DNA of 64,000 bases from Tritrichomonas musculus (Eukaryota > Parabasalia > Tritrichomonadida > Tritrichomonadidae), in assembly GCA_039105265.1 (NCBI GenBank), contig JAPFFF010000049.1:620001-684000 (forward strand). The letters run 5' to 3'. This document shows positions 30,737 through 40,900 of this stretch, in pieces (positions within the stretch are counted from its first letter, which is position 1; each line of letters begins with the position of its first letter). Position numbers and translations under genes: made by a program. The notes under the pieces are model-generated. The model saw only the letters and a program-made list of their open reading frames with translations. It was not told where the DNA came from and did no database searches.

Positions 30737-31591
30737 ATGTCTAAACAAATAATGAAAGAAGTGGAATCACTAATCCAAAAGACAATGAAGAAAAACCAAA
30801 AAGAAATAGAGGGCGCGTTGATGAAACCATTACATCCATCCTATCCATTTAGCACCAATGGAATAATTTTTCTTATAGGCAAACCAGGTGCCGGAAAGAG
30901 TTATTGGATATGGAAACACATTTTAATCACAGAGAGATTATTTAAGCATCCATACTACCAGAAAATTATTTTTTGTTCCACATCTGGAAAAGCAGATAAG
31001 ACAGCTGAGGCTATGAGTAAAAATGTAAAGACACCAATAGTATATCTTAATGAAGCAGAATTAATGGATTACCTAAAGAAGCATCTAAAGAGAAAGATAA
31101 AATATTATGCAATGGTAAAGCATGTATTATCAAGAATGAAAGAAGCCAATGAAGAAATGCAGAGGCTAATAAATAAGCACTCTCTTCAAGAAATAGATGA
31201 TAGAATAGTATATATAGCCAATAAGCTAGTAAAATACCAAACCTCATCATATCCATACAACTCACTGATAATATTAGATGACTGTGCAGGAAGTGATTTA
31301 TTAACACATAACAACACTGAATTCATCAGATTGTTAACCAAAACAAGACACTATAATATTACTTGTATCATGGCTATTCAAACAATTAGATTTGTCCATA
31401 TAAATGCCAAAAGATTGGCCACAGATATTATATGCTATAGTGGTTATTCAGAAGAAGATTTTACATCTTTGCTTCAACAAACAAATAACAATCTAAATAT
31501 AAAAAATACAGTTAAAGAATATTTGCAACATAGAGAACCACATGATAAATTTATTTGCAATATAACAGCCAACAAATATTACTTTGAATGA
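30737..31591 (+). CDS. FtsK/HerA-type genome-packaging ATPase of Maverick B
   Basis: A 284-residue P-loop ATPase. Walker A is LIGKPGAGKSYWIWKH near residues 46-60, Walker B is SLIILDDCAGSD near 175-186, and a downstream region reads LTKTRHYNITCIMAIQTIRF. It is about two-thirds identical to the Maverick D protein by eye. The enzyme family packages DNA into preformed capsids. It is encoded in the integrase-ATPase block with a start context of AATAAATG, 10 bp after the integrase stop. Confidence 0.88.
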   Translation: MSKQIMKEVESLIQKTMKKNQKEIEGALMKPLHPSYPFSTNGIIFLIGKPGAGKSYWIWKHILITERLFKHPYYQKIIFCSTSGKADKTAEAMSKNVKTPIVYLNEAELMDYLKKHLKRKIKYYAMVKHVLSRMKEANEEMQRLINKHSLQEIDDRIVYIANKLVKYQTSSYPYNSLIILDDCAGSDLLTHNNTEFIRLLTKTRHYNITCIMAIQTIRFVHINAKRLATDIICYSGYSEEDFTSLLQQTNNNLNIKNTVKEYLQHREPHDKFICNITANKYYFE

Positions 31592-31606
31592 TTTAATTGG
31601 TTTTAA

Positions 31607-31723
31607 ATGATTTTAGAGGATAATCCAAGTGAAACAACAGAGAAATATGTTCCTCCTATGACACAATCAGAAGGGATATCAGGTAAATTTATAAAGAGAA
31701 TTCATCAAGCTTATGATTTATAA
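31607..31723 (+). CDS. 38-residue small protein (Maverick B)
   Basis: A short frame starting at TTTAAATG 15 bp after the ATPase stop. It encodes MILEDNPSETTEKYVPPMTQ and a basic end (KFIKRIHQAYDL). Its last 11 bases overlap the start of the next gene. The close spacing, the good start context and the open frame argue that it is real, but the length makes it uncertain. No match in Maverick D was found. Confidence 0.4.
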   Translation: MILEDNPSETTEKYVPPMTQSEGISGKFIKRIHQAYDL

Positions 31724-32195
31724 AAATAGATTAACAGGAGGGAGACCAATAAATAGATCCAGAGAATGGAAAGAAAAGGTTGATAAATTTAAAAATTGGG
31801 CATGGGATAATAAAGGAGAAATATTAAGGACAGGTGGTGAAATCATGGATGTTGTAGCAGATACAACTGGCAATAAATATTTCAAGGGTGGTGCTAAAAT
31901 AATGAAGGCCACTGGTAATGGAATACAGAATATTGAAAATAATGAAGCACAAAAATTAATAGACCAAATGGTAGATGAAAGAAATAAAAGATTATTTGGA
32001 AATAAATATGTAGCCTATTCTGATTTCCCTAGAATTCATTATTCAAGAAAACCAGTAGCATATAAAATATATCAAGGCAGAAATAAATATGTTGATGAAG
32101 CAGAAGCAAAATTAGCAAGATTAAAAAAGCAAAGAGAGTATAACCAAATTAAATCTTTAAAAAAAGCTAAAAGAAAAAGGAAAGGAAAGAAGTGA
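31713..32195 (+). CDS. Small basic virion-type protein (Maverick B)
   Basis: A 160-residue protein with a Gly-rich, partly hydrophobic centre (ILRTGGEIMDVVADTTGNKYFKGGAKIMKATGNGI) and a very basic tail (KSLKKAKRKRKGKK). By position it corresponds to the 134- and 67-residue genes of Maverick D (61690 and 62105), which divide a similar hydrophobic part and basic tail between them. The arrangement recalls adenovirus-lineage core or membrane-active proteins, but that is only an analogy. Confidence 0.55.
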   Translation: MIYKNRLTGGRPINRSREWKEKVDKFKNWAWDNKGEILRTGGEIMDVVADTTGNKYFKGGAKIMKATGNGIQNIENNEAQKLIDQMVDERNKRLFGNKYVAYSDFPRIHYSRKPVAYKIYQGRNKYVDEAEAKLARLKKQREYNQIKSLKKAKRKRKGKK

Positions 32196-32254
32196 AAACT
32201 CAAACAAATTCATGTAATAGCAGGCAAATATAAACATTTTTTTAAAGCTCATAA

Positions 32255-32851
32255 ATGAGCAAAAGAGTGCCTCAAAGCAAAAGATTACAAGTGATACAAA
32301 AATGGTTAAATGGTAGAGATGATGAAGAATATGAAGTTTTTCCTACCAAAACAGAAGGAAAATATATAGTTAGACCTCGTAAGGAACCATTAAATAAACC
32401 ACCAGCTGCACCCCCAAGTGAACCAGCAGCTACTGAACCACAAGATGAAGAACCAACAGTAGAGTCTACAGAGGAACCTCCTGCAAAACCAATTCCTAAA
32501 AAAATCACTAGAACAAAATCACAAGCACAATCTCCACAAATTTATTCGCGTAGTGAAGTTGGCTTTGCCAACGATCCAACAATAAACATAGAAATATTAA
32601 ACCAATTAAAATTATTAGGGGAAGAATTCAAAAATGAAAGGGCTAAGAAAGAACAAAAAAAGATGATTAAAGAAGTGGTGCAAAAACAAATGAGAAAGCA
32701 GCCACGACAATTATACCAGTACACTCAGCCACAATATATTCAGGAGCCCAACGACATAGAAGAACCAGAAGAGCCTGCTCCTCCCCCACCTCAAATTCAG
32801 CCTCCACCTGTTCTTAGAAGAAGGAATAATATTTTCTCTGATATGTGTTGA
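32255..32851 (+). CDS. Proline-rich conserved Maverick protein (B)
   Basis: A 198-residue protein homologous to 62343-62939 in Maverick D. The N-terminus is conserved (IQKWLNGRDDEEYEVFPTKTEGKYIV against IQRWLQGIEDPEYEVFPTKKEGKYIV). A variable Pro/Glu linker follows, then a second conserved block (INIEILNQLKLLGEEFKNERAKKEQKK against INLEILEQLRNLGEEIRNDRFKKEQKQ) and a Pro-rich tail. Lying just upstream of the capsid gene in both elements, it may be a scaffold, protease substrate or core protein. No enzyme motif is seen. The start context is CATAAATG. Confidence 0.65.
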   Translation: MSKRVPQSKRLQVIQKWLNGRDDEEYEVFPTKTEGKYIVRPRKEPLNKPPAAPPSEPAATEPQDEEPTVESTEEPPAKPIPKKITRTKSQAQSPQIYSRSEVGFANDPTINIEILNQLKLLGEEFKNERAKKEQKKMIKEVVQKQMRKQPRQLYQYTQPQYIQEPNDIEEPEEPAPPPPQIQPPPVLRRRNNIFSDMC

Positions 32852-32887
32852 AATTTTACTTTATTATTTTTTTCCCATTAAAACACT

Positions 32888-34558
32888 ATGCTAAATAAAG
32901 AAATTGAGCTTAGAACAAGTGCTGAAGCATGTACACAAATTGCACAATATTTTGATATAGTTGATAATTGTATTGCATTGAGTGATACAAATAAACAATA
33001 CACAATTAGTCCACAAACATCTTATTCTCCATCACCTCCAATACCTCAAGGTTCATATACTAGTGTAATCATATCACCTAACACAAATAATACAGCAGAT
33101 ATATATAATGGATTTATTAAAGCAGATATGGAAGTTAAAATTAGAGAAGCTACAGGACAAGAAGTTAAGCATTTAATAAAAGATGGTTATCAATTCAATA
33201 AAGTTTGGTTTGGCTTCAAAGATGCAAGGGATGCTGTTGAGAAATATGAAATAGTTGCTAATGGTATCACTATTTATACTCAGAATTTTGGTTGTGAAGA
33301 ATCATTTTTAACAGCTTGTTGCGCTAATGAAACAACAAAGAGAGCAGATGTTTATTCTAAAGCCAGACATAAAGACATATGGAATAGGAAATCAGGTAGC
33401 AGAACAGGATTCATTGTTGATTTTGGAGAAAAAGATGGATTAGAATGGTATGACCAAACATATAAAATCCATCTCAAGATAGACTTAAGAAGATTTCTGC
33501 CTCTATCTAATATTAAATACCTCCCAGCATTTGCAGGTAAGATAGAACTAAGATTATTCTTTTCATGTGCTGGAATGGTATGTTGTCCAACTGGTCCTGG
33601 AAAAAAGTTTGAACACAATTATAAAGTTAGTTCTAAATATAACTTACCAAGCATTACAAATGAATTTACACCTATGGGAGAAGAAATTAAAATATATACT
33701 GGAGATACAGCAGATGACCCAGATAATACATATATTGTTGATGAAGATGGCAATGCAGTAACTGTCAAGTTTACCAAACCTACAGCTGAAAATAGAACAT
33801 TCATAGTCAGTGAATATAAAGTTACTGACTGCCTCTCTATTATTCCATGTTTTGGTATTGAAGACAATATCTATTCCAGTCTTGTTCAAAGATATTCTGA
33901 TCCAACACATCCATTAACATTTCCTACCCAAACACTTTCTGTTTACACCACAACTAATATATTAACTAATCCAAATGATAAAACCACATGCACAATCACT
34001 CCAAGATTTGTTGATGCCATGTTTTGTCTATTTCCAGAGAAACATACACATCACACTTTTTTCAAGAATCCATTGTTTAAATCATTCCAATTAAATTGTG
34101 GTGGATATGGAAACATCCCTGCAAGACCATTTGGTACAACAGATGAATTCCCTGAATTTTTAGAGTATTGCCAGAATGCTATGAACATGAATGGTGAACA
34201 AAGTGGATTCAATAAAGAAGTTGTGAGCAGTTTGACATTTTGTCGCAGAGACACAGTTACTAAAAAGCCATTATTTGTTAGGTCAATTGGACTATATCCT
34301 AATGATAAGAGTAGCTTCTTTATTGGTCTCCCGACAGAAACAGATAATACTTACCAACAGGGACTTACAACTTTATCTCCAATTAACTTTGAAATAAATG
34401 TATCTCAAGATGTTGGAGCTAATACATATGCCAATACAACTCAAACCCCACCATTAATTTGTCTTTTGTTTGATTCATCAATATCTATTCTTGTTCAACC
34501 AAATGGTATGCCACCACTTGTCCGCTTAGGGAATTATGACCTCACGTCCAGGGATTAA
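32888..34558 (+). CDS. Major capsid protein of Maverick B (double jelly-roll)
   Basis: A 556-residue major capsid protein. Its N-terminal part (SAEACTQIAQYFDIVDNCIALSDTNKQYTI, SPNTNNTADIYNGFIKADM, YEIVANGITIYTQNFGCEESFLTACCANE) and the central LRRFLPLSNIKYLPAFAGKIELRLFFS are strongly conserved with Maverick D and with the fragment in Maverick A. Proteins of this type form the hexagonal capsomers of Polinton, virophage and adenovirus-lineage virions. The length is in the usual range. It follows the proline-rich gene by 36 bp. The start sits in a TCCCATTAAAACACT context. Confidence 0.85.
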   Translation: MLNKEIELRTSAEACTQIAQYFDIVDNCIALSDTNKQYTISPQTSYSPSPPIPQGSYTSVIISPNTNNTADIYNGFIKADMEVKIREATGQEVKHLIKDGYQFNKVWFGFKDARDAVEKYEIVANGITIYTQNFGCEESFLTACCANETTKRADVYSKARHKDIWNRKSGSRTGFIVDFGEKDGLEWYDQTYKIHLKIDLRRFLPLSNIKYLPAFAGKIELRLFFSCAGMVCCPTGPGKKFEHNYKVSSKYNLPSITNEFTPMGEEIKIYTGDTADDPDNTYIVDEDGNAVTVKFTKPTAENRTFIVSEYKVTDCLSIIPCFGIEDNIYSSLVQRYSDPTHPLTFPTQTLSVYTTTNILTNPNDKTTCTITPRFVDAMFCLFPEKHTHHTFFKNPLFKSFQLNCGGYGNIPARPFGTTDEFPEFLEYCQNAMNMNGEQSGFNKEVVSSLTFCRRDTVTKKPLFVRSIGLYPNDKSSFFIGLPTETDNTYQQGLTTLSPINFEINVSQDVGANTYANTTQTPPLICLLFDSSISILVQPNGMPPLVRLGNYDLTSRD

Positions 34559-34594
34559 AATCCTTACCAATATAATTTTTTTATCTCTATTGAA

Positions 34595-35029
34595 ATGGAA
34601 CAAGCTATAGAATTTGTACCATTTGTTGATTTTCCAAATTATGAAATATTATCACAGTATCCATTTACAATTCGACGAAAAGATAACCATTATGTTGTAT
34701 CTGAAATTTTAAAAAATGATGGATATTTGGATGTAAGATTAGGAGAAAAAACATATAAGAAGCATGTATTAATAGCTAAACAATTCATTCCAAACGATGA
34801 CCCTATAAATAAAATAAAAGTGGACCATATCAACCATATTAAAACAGATTACCATTTGGAGAATTTAAGATGGGCAACAATATCAGAAAACAGTAAAAAC
34901 TGCACCTCACACAAAGGAATTGTTTATGAGTTCGTAGATGACATTCCAAATGATGCTATTGTTATTGATAATTATGATACAAAGAAAGAGCACCATGTTT
35001 TTAAGCAAGGAGATTATTATTACTATTAG
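34595..35029 (+). pseudogene. HNH homing-type endonuclease (Maverick B, copy 1)
   Basis: A 144-residue frame with the HNH fold as found in phage homing endonucleases: KKHVLIAKQFIPNDDPINKIKVDHINHIKTDYHLENLRWATISENSKN (about residues 58-108), with the catalytic HI-N pattern in VDHINHIKTDYHLENLRW. It is closely related to the enzyme encoded at 37182-37907. It sits directly behind the capsid gene, a position that suits a selfish invader of an essential gene. The family's usual C-terminal region is not read in the same frame; the copy appears broken. Confidence 0.7.
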
Positions 35030-35249
35030 ATTGAAGAGAAAGAGGAGGACATATTTTATGCCAGAATAACTGATAAATTATATCGAGTAATGTATATTCA
35101 AACCATTAAAAATGGAATGAAAAGAATTTCATTAACTGACATTAATAACAAAAAAGTTATAGTATACATCCATTCTTTTAAGTTTCAGTACTGCCTAGAG
35201 TAAATTTATGTCAAGTTATTATTTTTTTCATTTTTTTATCTTTACAGAA

Positions 35250-35702
35250 ATGCAAGAGCAATTTAAAGTCTATGATTACATCAACAACATTATCTCCCTC
35301 GCTGATAAACCAGAGGAATTCAAAGAATGTAATTTTGCTATCCTCTGTGATAAATATCCAATTCAACTATCAAGAAATAATTACTTAGCAAAGGTCATTT
35401 ATATATCACTCAAGAGTGATTAAACAACATGGAGAATATATCCTGATAAAATCAAGGAATATGAAATTGAGCATATAATACTTATCATCAATTCTAGAAG
35501 AAGATTGAATTACAAAATGAATGAATTCTTTGTTAATGGTTCAAATCTAGAACAAAATTATGAAGAGCATAGTTATTACAATTATTCTATAGAGAACGCA
35601 TCAAAACAAACACGTGCATTAATAGATGAATTGGGTAAAAAATACCAATTAAATACCCCTGAATTATTCATTGGAGAGCATCAGGAGTTAGTTCTAGAGT
35701 AA
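35250..35702 (+). pseudogene. Conserved Maverick small protein, broken copy (B)
   Basis: A homologue of the 149-residue protein of Maverick A (13501-13950). The start MQEQFKVYDYINNIISL and the end GEHQELVLE match that protein's ends. The frame is not continuous, so this copy looks broken. The function is unknown. It lies between an HNH gene and the Pro-rich 143-residue gene. Confidence 0.7.
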
Positions 35703-35725
35703 AGGGAATTAAAATTTTTTTGGAA

Positions 35726-36154
35726 ATGAATAAATACAGAAATCCTAACAGTACAATTATTGGAGCAGAAGGAGAAATGTTTAATGAAGGAACCAAGACA
35801 GAACATACAGTTGGATTTAATCACTTTGGAATCTTCTCAAATGACAACACATATGCTGTCACATTTAATCCATATTACAATAGGCCACCAATGAAATATA
35901 TGGAGAATAAACCAGTGAAACCACCTAAATCAAATCAACATATTACCAAACCATTACATGAGCCACCAGTTAGCATTACAGATGGAGGACAGTATATAAA
36001 AAAAGATAGAGCTCCCAAAGCACCAACCCTTCCACCATATTTAAATAAACCAGAAAAATTAGGGGAGATACAAGGAAGAGCTGATGAAAAAGATAAAGGT
36101 AGAGTCATTTATGGCCCACAACATAAAGTTAAAATAGAGAATATTATCTATTAA
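35726..36154 (+). CDS. Proline-rich small protein (Maverick B)
   Basis: About 142 residues from MNKYRNPNSTIIGAEGEMF; two codons upstream would need a TTG start, so I prefer this ATG. It has a Gly/Phe/Asn-rich front (VGFNHFGIFSNDNTYAVTFNPYYN) and many PP and KP pairs afterwards (PVKPPKS, HEPPVSI, PTLPPYLNKP). It looks extended and may decorate the capsid. No family recognised. Confidence 0.5.
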   Translation: MNKYRNPNSTIIGAEGEMFNEGTKTEHTVGFNHFGIFSNDNTYAVTFNPYYNRPPMKYMENKPVKPPKSNQHITKPLHEPPVSITDGGQYIKKDRAPKAPTLPPYLNKPEKLGEIQGRADEKDKGRVIYGPQHKVKIENIIY

Positions 36155-36178
36155 TTAAAAGATTTTTTTGGGAAACAA

Positions 36179-36706
36179 ATGATTAAGAAACGAGCAAATA
36201 ATCAAGGAATAAATGCTAATTTATCATTAGAACCCCAAGCTGCTGCACAGTCAACAAGCAATATCAATAACAATATCATCATTAACAAAAGAGATGATGG
36301 GAAAGAAGAAATAGTTATTACAAGAAATGTTGAACTAGATGAAAATCCAGAGGATGAGGCAAAAGATGTTAAATATGTCATCCTTGAAACATATGCCAAT
36401 ATATTGTTGAATCAAGATAAGGCTTTGCTATCTAATCTGGTTTCTAAGAATTGTATCATTGTACCAGCTACAGCTTTGTCTAATATTATCAAAGCAATCA
36501 TAAAAGCAGAATCAGTTGAGGTAGGCCTTGATGAAGATATAGGATGCTGCGCAGGTAAAGCAAATCCAATTAGAAAGATAGAAAATATTAAAATAGTGAA
36601 TGATAATGGAGAGGTATGCACAGATTTCAAACAAGTATACAATAGAGAATATAATGAATTAATTAACAAATATCATCTGTGTTTGAAATACTGTATTAAT
36701 ATGTAG
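36179..36706 (+). CDS. Unassigned 175-residue protein (Maverick B)
   Basis: Begins MIKKRANNQGINANLSLEPQ. A low-complexity Asn/Ile front is followed by an acidic stretch (DENPEDEAKDVKYVILETYANILL) and a compact helical, Cys-containing region (CCAGKANPIRKIENI, HLCLKYCINM). No domain recognised. It lies 24 bp after the Pro-rich gene on the same strand, start context AACAAATG. Confidence 0.5.
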   Translation: MIKKRANNQGINANLSLEPQAAAQSTSNINNNIIINKRDDGKEEIVITRNVELDENPEDEAKDVKYVILETYANILLNQDKALLSNLVSKNCIIVPATALSNIIKAIIKAESVEVGLDEDIGCCAGKANPIRKIENIKIVNDNGEVCTDFKQVYNREYNELINKYHLCLKYCINM

Positions 36707-36736
36707 CTTCATTTTATTTTTTAATTTTTTTCTTCA

Positions 36737-37081
36737 ATGGAAATGACTAATAAATTAGATCTTACACAATTCAACAAAACAGACATTGTAAAGAAACTAT
36801 CCAAATCTAAATCAGAAGAGAACTTGTTAAATATTTCAGAACTAGAGGTTAATGACAGCTCCGCTGGCCCAGGCAAAGCCTGTGAAATTGAAGCACAAAA
36901 AGCAGCATTAAAATTAATTGAGGCAACAGTACCTGAAAAACAAAAGCGTGGCAGGAAGAGCAAATACAATAGTGCGGAAGAAAGATTGGAGGCCAGGAGA
37001 AAACAACAAAAAGAATACAGGTTAAGAAAGAAGGCAGAGCTGGAAGAGTTAAAGAAGTTAGCACACTTGGTCAAAGCATAA
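36737..37081 (+). CDS. AT-hook / bZIP-like basic protein (Maverick B)
   Basis: A 114-residue protein whose second half reads KQKRGRKSKYNSAEERLEARRKQQKEYRLRKKAELEELKKLAHL. KRGRKSK resembles an AT-hook, and the Arg/Lys-rich helix running into EELKKLAHL resembles a bZIP basic region with a short zipper. It is a probable DNA-binding protein, either a regulator of element genes or a genome-condensing protein. Which of these applies cannot be told from sequence. Confidence 0.55.
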   Translation: MEMTNKLDLTQFNKTDIVKKLSKSKSEENLLNISELEVNDSSAGPGKACEIEAQKAALKLIEATVPEKQKRGRKSKYNSAEERLEARRKQQKEYRLRKKAELEELKKLAHLVKA

Positions 37082-37181
37082 AACAAAAAAATTTTTTTAT
37101 GGTTCAGTTGAACTCTTGAATTAAAGCATTTAATCCAATGTTATGAGGTCTATTATTTATGTCCAGCATTTTAACATACTG

Positions 37182-37907
37182 CTAACTTCTTTTTTTATAA
37201 ACAGTTAATTCTCTATATTGGTTCCCATTGTAGAACCAAATTTTATTATCAGAATCAATGAAGTAATCACTAAACTCCCATCCATTGAATAGAGTGATTT
37301 GTTGACAATCATTTGGTAAGCTATCTAAATAGTTATATTTTTGGCCTCCATATCCATATTTATTTCTGTTATTATCTCTAGTGCTCACCCACCTAAGATT
37401 TTTTGTATTATAATTGGTTCTATCATGGTCTATATGGTCATCTATTTTTTTATTAATTGGGTCATCATTATTTATGAAATGTTTGGCCACAAGGATGTGC
37501 TTCTGATATTGTTTCCCATTTAATGTTACTCTAATATACCCACTTTGTTTATCAATTGTATTTGTAATTATTTTCTCATTACTCTTTTTTCTTATGTCAT
37601 AGGGGTATATATTTTTTATCTCATAATCACCATCTGTTTTCAAATCAAACCATTCTGCTTCATTTTCTGTCTCAGCTTCTGGATATACTCTCCCATCATC
37701 ATAATCAACAGTATTCTCCAAATTCTCTACCCTCTGTTTTAATTCCTTCATTTCATCCTTGAGATTTTTTATTATACCTGCATTCCAATCATCATTTTCT
37801 TCCAATGATTCATTTAGTTGTTTAATCTCTGCTTTTAATTTTTTATTTTCTTCTCTAAGTTTTTCAATTTCTTGAAGTGCTTCTTGTAATGTCATTTGAT
37901 GACTCAT
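37182..37907 (-). CDS. HNH homing-type endonuclease with coiled-coil front (Maverick B, copy 2)
   Basis: A 241-residue protein. Residues 4-72 form a heptad coiled coil (LQEALQEIEKLREENKKLKAEIKQLNESL..., LKQRVENLENTV). An HNH endonuclease fold follows (KQYQKHILVAKHFINNDDPINKKIDDHIDHDRTNYNTKNLRWVSTRDNNRN, about 132-183). A C-terminal region has WYNGNQY-type repeats. It is paralogous to the gene at 34595. It sits between the AT-hook gene and the DNA polymerase gene, on the polymerase strand. It probably cuts element or host DNA to spread itself, a fusion of oligomerisation and nuclease parts. Confidence 0.7.
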   Translation of the reverse strand: MSHQMTLQEALQEIEKLREENKKLKAEIKQLNESLEENDDWNAGIIKNLKDEMKELKQRVENLENTVDYDDGRVYPEAETENEAEWFDLKTDGDYEIKNIYPYDIRKKSNEKIITNTIDKQSGYIRVTLNGKQYQKHILVAKHFINNDDPINKKIDDHIDHDRTNYNTKNLRWVSTRDNNRNKYGYGGQKYNYLDSLPNDCQQITLFNGWEFSDYFIDSDNKIWFYNGNQYRELTVYKKRS

Positions 37908-37972
37908 TTGTTGTAGAGATAAAAAAATAAAAAAATTATGAAACTCTAAAATAATTCAAAAATTGAAAAAAT

Positions 37973-40900
37973 TCAAAATTTGATTTTTCTCTCAAATACT
38001 GGCAGATTAATTTGTTGATACGAAGATGATTTTCTAAAACAATTGGCACCATCAAGAAGATTAAAAATTATTTCCTCTCCATTGTACATCCTTTCATATA
38101 ATTCTTCTACTGTGATTCCCATTCGTTTTGCTTTGTTGAGAATACATTGTTTTGGTATTCCTTTACATCGCACATGTAATCCTTCATTCCCTTTTTCATC
38201 AACTAATATATCCAGATAACTCTTCTTTCCAAGTGCTATTAATTTTCTAGAATGTACACCACCAACAGCTCCTTCAAATACATCCCAATCGCAATGGAAC
38301 TGTGTCATCTTTTTACCAATTAATTCTCTTCCATATTTTTTCTTAAACACCTCTGCAATCCTTGGTACATCTATTTCTTTAACATGAATGGAATCAGTAT
38401 CTGTATAATAAATATCTATTCCATTCTGCTCTGCTGAACTTATAACTCTATTCATCAAATGCTTACTCCATGACAAAACGCTAGCACCAAAATGTGGTAG
38501 ATTGAAATGATTATTTATGGGCTTCACTTTTTTAACATATACATTATCAATTGACTTATTCTCTATTATCTCCGTGATATAATTATAATTCTTCCAAATA
38601 TATTTGATGGCTTTATTTTTTGGAATGCATTTTGTTTCTGTTGTGGTTGCTTTTAATATAGATTTACCATAGATGGAATTCAAGAGGAGTTTAATTGTTT
38701 GTTGCAATGGATTATTAGCATCTTGATATTTCCTCCTGAGATTAAATAATTTCTCAATGAAGATATTAATCTTGTTATTAAATCCCTCATCAAAATAATA
38801 TCCTCGAATAAATTCATAATCAAAATCATAGAATTCCATCAAATCCATGAAAGCCCTTTTGTCAATATAATAATGGTCTATTGGATTGTTGGTAAATATT
38901 TTTGAGCCCTGTTCATTTCTACTAAATACTTGTCCAAAATTATATGGATTAGATGATTTACATTTTATTTTCTTGATATTTATTTCTGCAAAGAACTGGT
39001 CAAAATCTAATAACTCCTCTGTTAATATATCTGATGGGATTACTTTTGGGATTCCTTTTGGCACACCAGACATAATACTCATTGCTGATGGATATAAAGA
39101 TACAGCATCAAAATCTTGTAATCTCTCTTCAACATATTGCTTTTCATTATTAGCTGTCATTGTTCTTCCACCACTAACGCAACGTTGGATAAAATTCTGT
39201 GGCTTGCCACTTAACTGATAGCAATCATCAAAGCAACCAAATCTGTATGCATAATAATAACCAATGGAAGATATGGAAATGAAATTATGTACATCTAACA
39301 TATCTGTCTTTGTTTGTTTAAATACTTCTATCAAGTCTCTATTAAATTTTTCAACACCCTTCATCAATACTATACAATCTAGTTTACAGTAATAAATAGC
39401 ATACTTCATTATATCTATTTGGAGATTCTCATATGCGTCACATTTAATTGCATTATCAATTAGTTGTTTCCAGTCTTGTTTTATTTGTGTTAGTGTTTTC
39501 TTATCTTTATTCTCCATGTAATATTGTAATTGGAATTCAAGCGCGGATACATTTTTTCTTTTTATATTTTTTTCAGTGTACAGTTTATATGCCATCACTT
39601 CTTTGCGGACAGGTAGCTGAAACATCTTTGCAAATGATGCTAATGCGGCAGGGATAATGGAATAACTATTGCGGAATGTTAATCTCTTCTCTATTATTGT
39701 CATCTTTCTGGTCTTCTTTGTTTTCTTATCTGTGCCTTCTATTTCTTTATATTTTGTCATTACTATCTGTAAAATGGTTCCACTCCTTTCTGTTATCTGT
39801 ACATCCCATCCAGGAGTATTTATAAAGAAGCATGCATCATATTTTAAATTATGGAAGTATGTAAGTGAATTATTATCTAGTGATTTCAACAATCTATCTG
39901 CAATATTGTCTCCCTCACAAGCAGAGCTTGGGCCAGCAGAGCTGTCAAAAATAAGTTTGTGAATTAATTTCCCTGTTCTAAATACAGTAATATTCAAATA
40001 TGGTTTATGTGGTGATAATGTTGTATCTGTTTCAAAATCAGAATAGTATATTTTAGACCATTCTCTTTCTTTTTTCAGTTCTGTGGAATCTATCTTTTGA
40101 CAACAAAGAGATGGGTCATATGATAAATCCATATAATCTGTTAAATGGCTATTGTATTCATTTGTTGCTAATATATTCATTTCACACGCTTTTATTTCTC
40201 TAAACATATTATCTTTAAATTGTGTTCGTAGAATGGTAATCAATTTTGTATTTCCCACTGGTTTGTTAATCATGTAATGGTTCTTGAATAATAACAAGTC
40301 GACGGTTCTGTTAAAATCTTTAGCCCATGATTTTTTCCTTGTATCTATTTTTATTTGCTGTTGATGCCTCGTATCAAAATTTTCATCTATCCTTCTTACA
40401 ATGAAATGACACTTAAAATATTTTGCTATATCAGAGATTAAATTATTTGGTACCATTCTTGTTTTAACCATGAATCTTAGCTGATTGATTTCTTCATTTG
40501 TGAACACTCCTGATTGGATACATGCATATACTAAACAGTTATCTTGGTAGTTATTTTTTTCCACTGATTTGAATATTTGGTATTTAGTTAAGTCTATATC
40601 AGATAAATTAATATATGGAAAGAATCCACCATCTGGACTTTCTCTGTATTCCTCATCTATTTCTATTTCTTCTTCATATAATTTCCCTTTGTTGTCTTGC
40701 TTATCTATTGTGAATGTTGTTTGTTTTCCTTTCCTTTTGTTTTTAATGAATAGTAATTGATATTTTGCTGGAATAAATACATTACCAACCCAAGGATTAT
40801 TATCTGAGCAGTCATCATTTAAATCTATTGTACCAGAAATATGTCCTATTGTTGTGTCAATATTTCGTGCTGATGAGATGGTAAACCATTTATAATCTTC